Shown here in pieces: positions 11,770-26,000 of a stretch of 64,000 nt of DNA. The stretch's first letter is position 1. Each line of letters begins with the position of its first letter. This DNA is from Hymenopus coronatus (Eukaryota > Arthropoda > Insecta > Mantodea > Hymenopodidae): contig CM060893.1 in NCBI GenBank assembly GCA_030762935.1, positions 8,786,001 through 8,850,000 on the forward strand, in the 5' to 3' direction. Both the position numbers and the translations under genes were made by a program. The notes under the pieces are model-generated. The model was not told where the DNA came from. It worked only from the letters and a program-made list of their open reading frames with translations, and made no database searches.

Positions 11770-13055
11770 AACTACATTTATTCATACTTATTAATACATT
11801 TATTTACAAATAACTCTTGACAATGAGTTTTCAGAGGTGTCAGTTTTGCATAATTTTCAATTACATGTCTGTTTCCAAAAGTCTGCCTGTATATTTACAT
11901 TCTTAGAATATTCATGTTTATTATATTTACAATGTTACATTGTTACCAGTATTTTTTGATTGAATGAAATCCTCCTCTGTATAGAAGGTGTGAGTAATAA
12001 GGTATCTTTTTAATTCTGATCTAAACTTTTTTTGTTCATTTGCAATTCTTTTATAGAAGCGGGAAGTGAATTAAACAAGACTATTCCTTTGTAGTAAACC
12101 CCTTTTTGGAATAACTGCAAATTATTTGTTGGTCTATGTAAGTCCTGCCTATGTCTGGTCTCTTTGTTATGAATATCTGTATTTTTTGTAAATTTTTCTG
12201 CGTTATTTATTACAAATGACAATATGGCTAGAATATATTCACAGGCTAATGGTAAAATTCCAAACATTTTGAAGAGTGGCCTGCAGTGAGTTGATCGTCT
12301 TTCCCCTGCCATTATTCTTATTACCTTTTTTTGCTTAATGAATACTTTTTTAGCATTTTCTGAATTTCCCGAAAATATTATTCCATAGGTCATCAATGAA
12401 TGAAAATATGCATAATAAGCTGTTTTTAGTATGCTCTTATTTATAAGCTGATTTAAAGATCGAATTGCAAAACATTCAGAGCTCAGTTTGGGTAAGATAC
12501 AATCAATATGGTGTTTCCAATTTATGTTACAATCAATCATAAGACCTAGGAATTTTGTATTACAGGCTTCTGCAATCTGGTTATTTTCATATTCTATCTA
12601 TTCATGTTTTTATGCTTTGTGCAAAAATTAATTTAGTTAGTTTTTTTCAAAGTTTATGTGGATTTTATTACTTTCAAACCAATCATTTAGTGCTTTGAAA
12701 ATTTTATTAGATGAATCTAGGAGCTGACTGACATTGTGTTCTTTAATTATAATACTTGTGTCATCCGCAAAAAGAACTGGACAGGTGTTGTTGTTTATTA
12801 CTGCAGGCAGATCATTTATATAAACCAAAAATAATAAGGGACCCAGAATAGATCCTTGTGGGACACCATGCTTTATTTCACACTATTCAGAATATGCATT
12901 GCTGTTATTTGAAGTATTTATTATAATCTTTTGCTTTATTTTTGATAAGTAAGATGTAATCCATTGATACTCTTTGCCCTTAATTCCATAGTGTAATAAT
13001 TTTGATAGAAGTATTTCATGATTAACGCAGTCAAATGCCTTTGATTAAGTTCTGT
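11770..13055 (-). mobile_element. Non-LTR retrotransposon (LINE), 3' part with RT domain
   Basis: Minus-strand translation gives, in order, [41 protein letters not shown], the catalytic box FADDTS (about 12772-12755), NWKHHID and the C-terminal region with LFNSLPASIKEL. This order is that of Jockey/CR1-like non-LTR reverse transcriptases. Stops near 12545-12630 and 12885 and loss of everything upstream of the palm domain show a dead, 5'-truncated copy. Confidence 0.85.
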
Positions 13056-13904
13056 TTCTGGATCTGATATTGGCACTTAAATGATATTTGAGTGTGAGAG
13101 TTCCTTAAGTAAGGACTATGGATCTGGCTCTACATCTCAGTGTGTTCATTGTAGATTGTGCTTGGGGATTCTTTCGAACATGTGATGCAAGACGAGAAAA
13201 TGTTCCAAGTCTAAAGGTTTAGCAATATGCATATGCAAGAAGGTAGAACAAATGGAAAACTTTGCATTTTGCATTGCAAAGAAGAGCCGACTTTCAGAAA
13301 CTCCATTTTTATCTTACTTTGGTCCAGTTCATTTACACACACTTAATCTAAGGTAACCTAAAATCTTGAAACTAGTCATTCGCATCAGCTTGCTGTGGCC
13401 TCCATTGCCTCATTTGTTTTTCAAAAAATACAAGAAAATCCCACTCACATGTTTAGAAACAAGAAAATCCTGCGTCACATGTTGGAAAGAAGAGCCCTTG
13501 CTTGGGCAATTCTTAACACCTTTGTAGAAGTAGTCCCTGATTCTCAAGCATGAGCAATTAGTTTTACCATTTGATTGGCATAGGCCTGATCTCGTATGGA
13601 ACTTGCCAGCAACAGCCAACATTTTTATTATTTGGTACAAACTCTCCTCGTATTTAAAGCAAACACTGCACATTCAGATCCATACTTTCTCTACTGTTGT
13701 GAGAACAATAATTGCATGAATCAGTATCAAAACTTTTATATAAATAAATGATGTGGACACTTGAACAGAAATGATTGATAATTTCAGAGTTGTTTGTTTC
13801 GTTGTCTCTGTACAACTGCAATATGAAACATCTGTTTGTGTTTTTAATTGAGAAATTCTACACATTCTCTTTGATCTGCATAACAGCAAGAGTTCAGAGG
13901 CACA
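13056..13904. other. Downstream of the protease gene; likely contains its 3' UTR
   Basis: No other gene is recognised. On the minus strand an AATAAA (plus-strand TTTATT at 13624-13629) lies about 275 bases after the protease stop codon and is a candidate poly(A) signal. Confidence 0.35.
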
Positions 13905-14069
13905 TCACTGTTGACGGAGTTTCTCTCGGATCCATGGCAAATATGCAGACAGGCGGGTGTAAACATCAGGATATCCTGGTTTTGCACATCCAGAACCAAA
14001 TGACGTGATGCCTGCAAGATACCATCTCCCATCAAGCATGCTGCACTGTAAAGGACCTCCAGAGTCACC
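13905..14069 (-). CDS. Serine protease exon 6 (catalytic Ser, stop)
   Basis: Acceptor GTCTGCTCAG. It encodes residues 222-275: [10 protein letters not shown] with catalytic Ser224, the substrate-binding strand [16 protein letters not shown] and the C-terminal helix [15 protein letters not shown] is at 13907-13905. Confidence 0.95.
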   Translation of the reverse strand, partial: GDSGGPLQCSMLDGRWYLAGITSFGSGCAKPGYPDVYTRLSAYLPWIREKLRQQ

Positions 14070-16935
14070 CTGAGCAGACAAAAATATTTATTGTAAAAAC
14101 ATTAACATTCCTAGTCACAAAAACTGATCTACAGTGCAATCATTCAAGTACAGGTTGAACAAAAGGTATGGAATATTAAATGGATCACTAAAGTTAAGCC
14201 TTGACATGTTTTATTCTTATGGGAGATTAAGTACCAACAGAATAACTAAAACTGTATTCTATGGTTGCACTTAAAATTCTAAAGTCCACCCCCTCATCCC
14301 ACTTGGGGCCCTCTTGAAGTATTATAGGGCCCTACCTCCTATGAGAATAAAAAATGACACCACAAGTTATGGCAAGTATTCCATATTTTTGGTTCACTAT
14401 GTATAAATGAATAGAAATAAAAATAAAGAATGGAGAAAGCCACATGATTGTTAACCATATTTTTTTTAATTGAACATTGCAGATGTGAATTAAAGGACTT
14501 TAGTATAAGGGTAATTTGAAAAGTTCCCAAAATAAACCACAGCAATTTTGTTTTCAAAAGCAACCATTTTTCATAGCAACATTTGTGCAATTTACAGTGA
14601 TTGTTCAAGAATCATTGTCTGTTACAATGCAAAAGTTGTTTATGGGAAACATGGCAAATATCTTAACATTGTGCAGTTTTTAAGTACTTGATGATGAAGG
14701 CAACATAAATTCATACTGATGTGACAAACACTTTAGGGGACTGTGCACCATCATTTCCAAGTAAACCACAGAGTTTAAATGCACTATAAAAGTTTGGAAA
14801 ATGTTGCAACAGCAGAACAGTAATCTGCCATGACAGGAATCGTCAATAAAGCAGGTAAATGTTTTTGCAAGAATACCAAATGAAGGTGTTCAAAATTCTG
14901 AAGCTGTGGGAATTTCAGGGAAACATGTTTTTCACTTTTTGAGAAAAGAATTGGATACAAAGAATTAATTACAAGATGGATGCTGCAGCTGCTACTTCAG
15001 ATCAAAAGCAAATGAGCTTAATTTTCAGAGAGACTCCACCAATTTGTAACAAATGTAACAGAAAAAAAAAAAATATATTGATAATGTGATATGTTTTATT
15101 AGAGTTACAGATAAAGCACCCACTTCAAATTTATCTTTCTGCATTTATGCAAAGCTTATTTTGTATCCAAAGTATTTCAATTTATTTTTGTTATACTTAA
15201 GAAAGAAAACATAGCAATAACAACATTAATATTCCTTGTTCTGAGTGAGTCATAGCTTAGGCTACATATGTTTTAATTAGTATTAACAAAAATATACCCT
15301 TGCACATTCAATTTAGATATGTTATATTAGTGCTTATGGAAATTGATTATAAAATGAATGAAAATTTGTAGGCCTATTTCAGAACACTCAATTAAAATCA
15401 ATCAAATGGTGAATCTTCTTCATGAACAGCATTACCTTCACCAGACACAGATGAAACCCTTCTGTAATATTCATGAAAAATTGGAGACACATAATGAAGC
15501 AGTTCAAGTACATCTTTAAGTTTCGGTGAAGCTATGGGCCTTGGATTTTCATACTTGATAAGGACACATAATCACAAGAAATCAAAGCTGATATACTTAC
15601 TTTTTTTTTTTTTGGTAGTGTTTAACGCCCGCTTTTACTGCAATGGCACCACAGGCGATGATGTACTTACTATAAAATTAGCTTTTTGGTGTTAGACCAT
15701 CCATAAATTATTAGTATAGGGTCATCAAATTATAAGGTAACCCGTCTTGCAGCCTTTCTCCATTGTGTGAGAGATCTGAAAGTTGCCAGGAAAGTGGTGC
15801 TAGCAAAGTCGCACTGGAGTCCTTGAATAAATTCTGAAATATTGCTCCCAAACAGGCAGTATAGCAAGTTAAAGAAGTTCACACACATTCACCTAAGCTC
15901 AGAAATCCCTGTGTAATCTACGGAAACTTCGTGATAACATCATGTAAGAAATCAGAAGATTCCTGCTGCTAAGCTTAGATGAGTGAATGAAAATATTTTT
16001 GCAAATTGTGCTGCCCATATGTAAGCAGAAGGTCAACATTTCCATAATTTATCTTAAGATACATATTTTAGTGCGCCTGGCAACTCTCGGATCTCTCACA
16101 CAGTGGAGAGAGGCTGAGACAGGGTTACCTTATAATTTAACGACGCTATATTTGTTGCAAACAAGAAACAGGAGCACTAATCAGAAAATTTTTGGTTTTG
16201 AGTGTTGGACCGTTTTTATGCACTTGCCTTCAATTTAAAAAATCTGATATGTTCTATTCACATGTCTTTCTCTGCAACAAATTATTGTTAAAAAGGTTAT
16301 GCGTCTATCTACTTCTTGATAATTGAGAAAAAAATAGCAGAAGTAGTCTTATTACTTGCTTCCTTGTAAGTAGAAGCGAAATAAGGGAGCACCATAGGTT
16401 AAAGTGATAGTTGAAAGCTGGTTGCTATGTGATTGAAGTTCCTTTGTTTGTATGGATAGGAGTTGACAAATTCCTGTATGAGAGTAGTAGTTTTTTTTAA
16501 AACTGAAACCAAAAACAAGGAATATCTAAAAAAAATGATCAACTCCACGAAACAAATGTATATAACATAAATTGTGTGTTTTAACGTGCTCTACATTTTT
16601 TGTGTGGTAACTTTTTCTCCATCTCTTACGGTTTAGCAGTTGTGCAAAATTCCATAAAATTCATCCAGAATAAAGTAGTCTTCAGAGGTTATTCCCAGAA
16701 AGTTCAAGATATACATTTTATTTGTCAGGTAAATATTTTTAATATTTGATATTTTAATCAAAATCGTTAGTTAGAGCCATTTTTGAGAAAATCACAATGT
16801 TCGAAAAAAGTTCTATGTAAAGGGTAGTTTAGGGTTGGGGATTTTTCTGAAAGTCTTTGTGTTGCATCTCTGGAAGATATAAACCTAAATACAAAGTTTG
16901 ATACTTTACAGACTTTTCGTTTTTGAGTTATCGTG

Positions 16936-17004
<69 letters not shown>

Positions 17005-20000
17005 CTTTTTCTGAAAATGCTTTTTTTTTTATATAGGGGACCCTAAAACATATATTTCCTGTGAAATCTCGGTATTGAATTTTTGGGCAGAGTGCAATAC
17101 CTTCTCTACACTATGTACATAGTACGTATAGAGAGAGTAAAAATCTGTGGCATAATTTTGTGCTTCATTTTGAGGACTTTCAAATGACCCTTGTACCATA
17201 GAACAGTCGAGTAATTTTATTGAGAATAGGCATGTATGTGGTCAGTTAACTCACGACGCAAGTGCCAGTTGAACCATCTAGATGTCCGGCGCACAAATGT
17301 CCTGCTCTGATGGGTACTGAGTTTCCATACTTTGCTTGACACACTCTGTTATCATGTAGAGGAATGCGAGCCTCCAGAAGTCTTGGGGAGAGAGCCCCCT
17401 GGGTGCTGGCATGTCCCCACCCAGTAGCGAAACATGGTCCTGTAGACATGGTTGTCTTCTCAGGAAGACATATCACTGGTGGCTTGGCAGTGCGTGACAG
17501 TTTCAACAGGGCTGCAACATTCAAGTTTAGTGTTACATATGTATACTACAGTTGGTGAGAGATTTCCTTGTGATTGACACTTGTGGGGTTGGTTGTCTGC
17601 ATAACCGTTAGAGAAATCATGTCATCGGTGTTGCAACACCTATGGGTTCAATGGAAATTTACGCATATGCGGCCACCCTGTGGCCGAGTGGTCAAACCTC
17701 TCGCCTCTCACCTTGACGGCCTGGGTTCGATCCTAAGCGACCGCATGTGAGATTTTTGGTGGACAAAGTGGCGTAGGAGCAGGTTTTCTCTGGGTTCCCC
17801 CGTCATTGCATTCCACCAGGGCTCCATCTTCATGTATCAGTGTCATCGCCTGAGGTGCCATTGCAGTAAAAGCGGGTATTAAACACTACCAAAAAAACAT
17901 CTGATGTGTTCCATTCACATGATTTTCTCTACATCTCTGCAGCAAATTGTTCTATTCACTTCAATTGAGAAAAAATTAGCAGAAATAGTCTTATTACTTG
18001 ATTCCTTGTTAGTAGAAGCGAAATAAGGGAGCACCATAGGTTAAACCTGGTTGCTATGTGACTGAAGTTCCTTTGTTTGTATGGACAGGGGTTGACATAT
18101 TCCTGTATGAGAAAAGTATGTTTTTCAAAGCTGAAACCAAAAACAAGGAATATCCCAAAAACGATGAACTCCACAAAAAAAAATTATATAACATAAATTG
18201 TGTGTTTTAACATGCTCTACATTTTTTTGTGTTTTAAGTTTTCGTCCATCTCTTATGGCTTAGCAGTTATGCAAAATTCCGTAAAATTTATCTAGAATAA
18301 AAGTAGGCTTCAGAGACTATCCCCAGAAAATTCAAGATATATATTTTAATTGGCAAGTAAATAACTTAAATATCAGAGATTTTAATCAAAATCGTTGGAG
18401 CCATTTTAAAGAAAATCAAAATTTTCTAAATTTTGTGCATGTAAAGGGTAGTTTGAGTTGGGATTTTCTTGAAAATCTTTGTGCCGCATCCTTGGAAGAT
18501 ACCAAGCTTAAATACTAAGTTTGGTTTTTAACGGCCTTTTGGTTTTTGAGCTATGCTGCCCACAGACACACACACATGGACATTTTTCTAAAAATGCTTT
18601 TTTTGGATTCAGGGGGTCTCCAAACATATATTTCCAGTGAAATCTTGTTATCGAATTTTTGGGTGCAATACAGTACCTTCTCTATACACTATGTACATAG
18701 GACGTATAGAGAAAGTAAAAATACACATGTGTTCTCATACATGACTGATCTGATTGATTTCATTCTATGAAAAGTTTGGTTGTGTTATTCACAGAGATTC
18801 CATTAGGATTTACATTTATAATCTTTACTATCCTTTATATCTAATGGACTTTGATCTTGTTCACATCTGCTACGAGTGATACTGAATTTGAAAATGTCTT
18901 ACAGCTGTGATAAGTTGAGGTGACCTTTCCATTTTTACTACAAATGACATCACAGGCGATGACATTGATGATGCATGGAATGAAGATGGAGCACCATGAA
19001 ATGCGATGTTGGGGGAAATCGGAGAACTCGGAGAAAAATCTGCCCCCGTACCACTTTGTCCACCTCAAATCTTACATGTGGTCGCTTGGGATTGAACCTG
19101 GGCTGCATAGGTGAGAGGCGAGTGGTCTAACCACTTGGCCATGGCACAGCCAAGGTTACTTTAGCCGAAATAATACAAGTTTAGGTTTAGTGAAGTACAG
19201 ATCCAAATGTTGAAAGGAATAGATGAAGTAACTAGTGAAATGGGATAAAAGTAGTTCAACATATGAGAAGAGTGATAGAAAATGCTTGGAAAGAAGGCAT
19301 TTTAGAGGAGGCAGTGGGACATGTGGTGCTGCAGCGGACAGCAAATAATATGGCAACAGCATACCAAGCCATGTGTCAGCAGGAATGTCAATAACAAGGT
19401 CATCTCTCACCAATTATGTTTTAAAGAGAGAATATTTGTTTGTCAATAGGGTAATCTCAGAAACCATTCAATTAATTTGAAAATCCCTATTCTTTCTGAC
19501 ATGGGCTATAAAATTCATAAATTCAGTTCATAAATTACTAAAAGTAAAAATCTGATGTGTTACATTCACATCATTTTCTCTACCTACCTATTATGCAAAC
19601 TATTCGTATTAAAGCTTTTTCTTCTGTCTGCTTCATTCTAATCAAGAAAAACAAGCAGAAGTGGTTTTATTACATATTTTCTTAACGGAATACACAAGAC
19701 TAAAATGATAGATGTTTTAAGAGTTGTGATGGAAGTGAAATTCCATTCTATTTGCATGACCACGACGAAAAAAGAAAAGAAAAATGAATGATGACTTCTC
19801 ATTTGAGAAAATTATAAGTACTGGAAAACTGTAACCAAAAGCAAAAAATGTCTCAGAAATGGTTAACTCCAGGGGGAAAAAAAAAAAAAATGCATAGACA
19901 TGAATTGTATATTTTAACAAAATATACAATATACTCTACATTTTTGTGTAGTATGTTTTAGTCTCTCTCTTATGGTTTACCAGTCATACAAAAATCATGA

Positions 20001-23000
20001 AGAATAAAGAGTGTTTTAAGACTATTCCTAGAAAATTCAAGATATACATTCCACTTGTGATATAAATATCTTTGGTGTGCATTATTTTAATCAAAATTAT
20101 TTGAGGCATTTTTGAGAAAATCAAAAATTTTGAAAAACCTTTCATGAAAGGGTAGTTTGGGGTGTGCGAGGATTTTCCTGAAAATATTTGTGTTGCAACT
20201 GTAGAAGATTCTGAACTTAAATATTAAGTTTGGTATTTAACCAGTTTTTTTGTTTTTTTTTTTTTTTTTGTTTTTGAGTTATTGCTTTCCACATACACAC
20301 ATGCATGAGGATTAAAGATTTTTTTTTTGATTCAGTGGTCCTCAAAACGTGTATTTTTGGTGAAAGCTCTATATAAAACTTTTGGCTGGAATAAAATACC
20401 TTCTCTAACTACTATGTACATTATACATGGTAGAGAAAGTAAAAATAATTTACAAAGCCTGTGTTCTAGAATTTTTTTTTAATGCTTTAACACTACAGGT
20501 AATGATATATGGAATGAAGTTGGAACACCAGTGGTATGTGATGGCAGGGGAATCCGGAGAACCTGGAGAAAACCTGTCCCTGCACCACAAGTCCCACATG
20601 TGGTCACTTGGGATCAAGCCTTAGTGAGAAGTGAGTGGTTTAACCACTCGGCCACAGTGCAGCCTGTGTTCTAAAATATGATAGTCATAAAAGAAGGTAC
20701 TTATTATAAAGGTTTTGATTTTACTTCACCTCAAATTTGAATTGCCACTGCAGAAAGAAATCATGTCCACAAATTCTAAAATTGAATTATTTACATATTC
20801 ACAGACTCTGTTGGTGGACTCATTGTTTGCTGCATAAAGAAAACATATTCTGCATAACTATCATTGTTGGACAGAATGTTAAAAAAAATATAATGTGTTC
20901 CATTCACATGGCTTTCTCTACATCTCTGCAAGAAATTAGTGTTAAAAAGCGTGTGCTTCTATTTACTTCATTGTAATCGAGAACAAATTAGCAGAAATAG
21001 CCTTATTACTTGCTTTCTTGTAAATAGAAGCGAAATAAGGGAGTACCATAGGTTAAAGAGATAGTCAAAAGCTGGTTGCTATGACACTGAAGTTCCTTTG
21101 TTTGTATGGGCAGGAGTTGACAAATTCCTGTGTTAGAAAAGTATTAAGTTTTTTTAAAGCTAAAACCAATAACAAGGAATATCTTAAAAATGATCAATTC
21201 CATGGAAAAAATGTATGTGACATAAATTGTGTGTTTTATTGTGATCTACATTTTTTGTGTAGTAAGTTATTGTCTATCTGTTGCAGTTTACCAGTTATGC
21301 AAAATTTAGTAAAAATCATCCAGAAAAAAGAGGTCTTTTAAGGCTATTTCCAGAAAATTCAAGATATACATTTTATTTGGCAAGTAAATATCTTAAATGT
21401 AAGGGACTTTAATCATAATTGTTAGAACCATTTTTAAGAAAATCAAAATTTTCAAATTTTTTCCATTTAAAGGGTAGTTGGGGTTGGGGGGATTTTCTTG
21501 AAAAGCTTTGTGTCGCATCCTTGGAAGATACCAAACTTAAATACCAAGTTTGGTTTTTAATAGTCATTTTGTTTTTTGAGCTATGCTCCCCCCCCCCCCA
21601 CACACACACACATGGACATTTTTCTAAAAATTCTTATATTGGACTCAGGGGGCCTTAAAACATATATTTCCGGTGAAATTTCGGTATCAAATTTTTGGAT
21701 GCAATACAATACCTTCTCTATACACCATGTATACATAGTACGTATAGAGAAAGTAATTAGGTTTTCCGCAGGTAGGAAACAAGTCCAAGAAATGTTTTCT
21801 TTTTGTAGTTAACTCGTCACCATAGCGCCATATATTTTAAATTAACTGTTTCCTCACCATTGTTGTTTGATTCAATAATGTGGATTTCTGTCTTTCAATC
21901 CTTATGAGTGATCTTTAATAAAGTGATCTATGTGAAACAATTGAAGTTTTGTTCCCTTTGCATGGCCTGCAGTAAAACAAGAGAGATGAAACAAAACGCT
22001 ACTTCCGGTTTGAGGAAAGTAAGTAAGTAAGTAACAATGAATAGCTCATAAACAGTCGACTCTACAAGAAAAACGTATATGACTGACTAATGTATTAAAA
22101 CGAGATTTACATTTTTTGTGTGGTAAGTTTTTGTTTATCTCTTACGGTTTAACCATTTTGCAAAATTCTGAATAAACAGCTCTTCAGATGCTATTCCCAG
22201 AAAATTCAAAATATAAATTTTATTTGTGATGTAAATGTCTTTAATATACAAGATTTTAATTAAAATCATTACAACCATTTTTGAGAAACTCAAACATTTT
22301 GAAAAATGTTCCATCTAAAGTGTAGTTGGGGGTGGGGGGGATTTTCTTGAAAATCTTTGTATCACATCCTTGGAAGACATTGAACTTAAATACCAAGTAT
22401 GGTATTTAACTGACTTTGTTTTTAGCTATGCTGTCTACAGACACACAAACACACATGGAAGTTTTTCTAAAAATGCTTTTTTTGACCTCAGGGGACCTCA
22501 AAACATATTTCCAGGGAAATCTGGTATCAAATTTTTGTGTGGAATAAAATACCTCCTCTGTACACTATGTGCATAATACATGTAGAGAATGTAATAAACA
22601 CATTCCATATTTACCAATATCGTGCTGATAGTTGTGGAAGCGCTCATGAACAAAGACCTTCTCAACAGGTACTCGAGATTCTGTATGCTCTTCAACTTCT
22701 CTGTCCCATTCACCGAGAACTGCCGTCCAGAGTATGGCAACTGGCAAGTTGAAGATATCACTGTAAACAGAGAACATCACTGGAAGCTTTCAACAAAATG
22801 CTATGACACAAACTCACGTGATAATTATTTGAGCTTCAAACCGCAGAGTGAGTGATGTATCATTTGGGAGTTCAAATCCTGCCAGGATCTCTGTCTCACT
22901 TGAGGATTTTTGCCACGTTTTCTTTAGTCCTCGTAACTGGGAAGCTCCAGGGAGACTATGAAAACTTAGGCTTGGAATGCTTCCTTTCCAAATATTGTTT

Positions 23001-26000
23001 CATTTCGTGTATCATCAGTGCCCAATGCAGTATATACAGTAATGGGCCCGAATTTAGGACCTCTGACGCCCCTGGGTAAAAAGAAAACATTTGCTGCCCC
23101 CCCCCCCCCCCCAACTTGCAATACATATATTACTTAAATTTTCACAACATAGAGAATGATTTCACTAGTTTGTATACTCAAGTATGAGTGGCAAACACTA
23201 TAAGTGAGTTTATTAAAATTTAAGTAGAAACATCTTAATAGAAAGAACTTACACTAAAGAGGCATCACCCCATATTAGATGTCAAAACATATACTGTTTA
23301 AATAACAAGAGGCTTCCTTCTTGCCCTGTCATTTGCAAATAAGTTTATGAGTTCGTCATTTTCACTGTTAAGTCAGATTCAATTGCAGGGACACCAAGAT
23401 AACTAAGACGATCCTTCTCTGGTGATGTTTTTAAATAATTATTTGTGTGTCTTAGAGCAGAAAAGATCTCTCAGTTGGAAGCAGGAGTGCTCAAGTATAT
23501 TTGCAGCTTTCCAGTTATTTTGCCGCCGCCCTGGGCAATTTCCCCGGTTTTCCCTGCTGTAAATATGGCCCTGTGTGTATAGGATTAGATAAATTTCAGA
23601 TAATTATAACTTGTACTTGACAAAGCCTTGAAATTGTAATTTATTTCCAATTGGTGAAAAAAAAAACACACACACACATGCACAGAATACCTTACAAGTT
23701 AAGGGTTAAATTATAGAACTATGCATAAAATAATAGAGAATAATAGCAGATACCTACGTACTTGTGAATGCAGTGAGCAGCTGTAAGTATCCAGAGAGGA
23801 TGAATCAGAACACCTCCACACCAGTGTCCAATGAAACCAAACTTAGGATGGAGCAATTGAAGTGACACCTGCAGGAAAAACAAGTACAAGAATCACTTGG
23901 AACTGCCAACGATCTTCTTGTCTGGTCATTAGGGCACAGATTTTTGGTTTTAACCTAATGTTTACTTTCTCTGTGCAAGAAATGGAAATGGTGTTTTATG
24001 TATGAACGCTCTTTAATTGCTGTGGTTCTCAGCGTCCATTCTACATTGGGCATTAAAGATCCCTTAATTTTGCTCAGAGGCCTCTCAATCAGCTTTGAGG
24101 TTCTTTTATGTGCCGTAAATCTATGAAATGGGACCTATGGCTTCACTTTCCTTTCAAAGGAAACGATGCTAAGGATTTTTACACCCAAAAAAATCCATTG
24201 TTAATCCATTTGGGCCCACGACCTTGGGTATATAAAGTTAGCATGGTAACCATTACACCACGGAGGGTGATTTTCTCTGTGCATGCTATTTACATAGTGT
24301 ATATAGAAGGTATTGTATTGCACCCAAAAATTTGATACTGAGGTTTCACCAGAAATATACTCTTAAATACCAAACTTGGTATTTAAATTTATTATCTTTC
24401 AAGGCTGCAACATGAAGATTTTCAAGAAAATTCCCCAAACTACCCTTTACATGGAAAAATTTTTGAAAATTTTGTTCATCTCAAGAATGGCTCTAAAACT
24501 TTGTTTAAAATACTTTAAACTGCACCTATTTACATCACAAATAAAATGTATATTTTGAATTTTCCTGAGAATAGCTTCTGAAGACTATTCATTCTGGATA
24601 AATTGTTCTAAATATTGCATAGCTAGTAAACCGTAAGATATAGACAAAAACTTACCACATAAAAAATGTAGATATTGTTAAAACACACAATTTATGTCGT
24701 ATATAATTTTGTTGTAGAGTTGACCATTTCCAAGATATTCCTTGTTATTTGTTTCAATTTTAAAATACTACTTTTCTCAGACAGGAAGTGTCAGTTGTTC
24801 TTTTGTTCTACTCCTAGTCAAGCAAAGAAGCAAATTTCAATGACAATCGCATAACAATAGCTTTTAAAATATTTGACTATCACTTTAGCATAACACATTC
24901 CTTTAATTTCCTTTTATTTATAAGGAACTAAGTAATAAGAACATTCTGGTAATGCTTATCTCGATTAGCATGGTGTAGAAAGAAGTTTGTTTGTAGAACA
25001 GTTAGAGCAAGTCATCTGAGTATAACACAGATTTTTTCTCATTATTTACTTAACAAATTTCAAGATACATATTTGTTTCACACTTCCTAAGCAGATTATG
25101 TGAACTTCATTAAATCTAGAAAAACCTAATTGAGGGGCTGATATCTGAAATAACCTAAATAGCTGTTTTGCCTTCTTCAAATGAAGACTTATATGTCATT
25201 AAATCTCGTTGAAAAATTATTTCCAACTCTAGCAGTAGGATGGAGCAAGTTCAGGTTACTAAATGTAAAGTGAATTAAATCTGAATTGTTTCACATAGTG
25301 ACCAGTTTTTAAAAGATTTGACTATCACTTTAGCCTAGTGCATTCCCTTCTACTTGCTAATACTCTTTTATAAGGAAATTTTGTTTGTGGAACAGCTAGA
25401 GAAAGTTATGTGAATGGAACACATCAGATTTTTACTTTCTCTATATACACAATGCACATAGTGTATAGAGAAGGTATTGCACTCCACCCAAAAATTTGAT
25501 ACCGAGTTTTCACCAGAAATATATGTTTTAGAGTCCCCTGTATCCAAAAGAAGCATTTTCAGAAAAAGGTCCATGTGTCTGTGAACATGATAATTCAAAC
25601 GAAAAGATGGTAAAATACCAAACTTGGTATTTAGGTTTAGTATCTTCCGGGGATGCGACAAGAAGAATTTGAGAAAAATCCCCCCACCCCAAACTACTCT
25701 TTACATGGAACTTTTTTCGAAAATTTTGATTTTCTTAAAAATGGCTGTAACGATTTTGATTAAAATATCATATATTAAAGATATTTACCTGAAAAATAGA
25801 ATGTAGATCTTGAATTTTCTGGGAATAGCCTCTGAAGACTACTTTACTCTGGATGAATTTTATGGAATTTTGCAAAACTGCTAAACCGTAAGAGATACAC
25901 AAAAACTTACCACACAAAGAATGTAGAGCACATTAAAACACCACTTTATGCTATATACATTTTTTTTTCTTTGAGTTGATTGTTTTTTAGATATTCCTTG

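Noticed and set aside
16767..17000. Open frame with long Val-Cys repeats
   Set aside because: It is a translation of the AC microsatellite in an H element, has no family similarity and shifts with repeat length.
17364..17558. Plus-strand frame over protease exon 5
   Set aside because: Antisense shadow; the minus-strand exon carries the protease motifs.
17668..17760. Possible functional tRNA genes in the SINE heads (also near 1640, 30490, 60090)
   Set aside because: A and B boxes are present, but anticodon and acceptor stems do not pair and each head continues into a shared repeat body.
22852..23000. tRNA-like B box (GGGAGTTCAAATCC) just beyond protease exon 4
   Set aside because: Only one box and no second copy found in the window, so it was not called a SINE.
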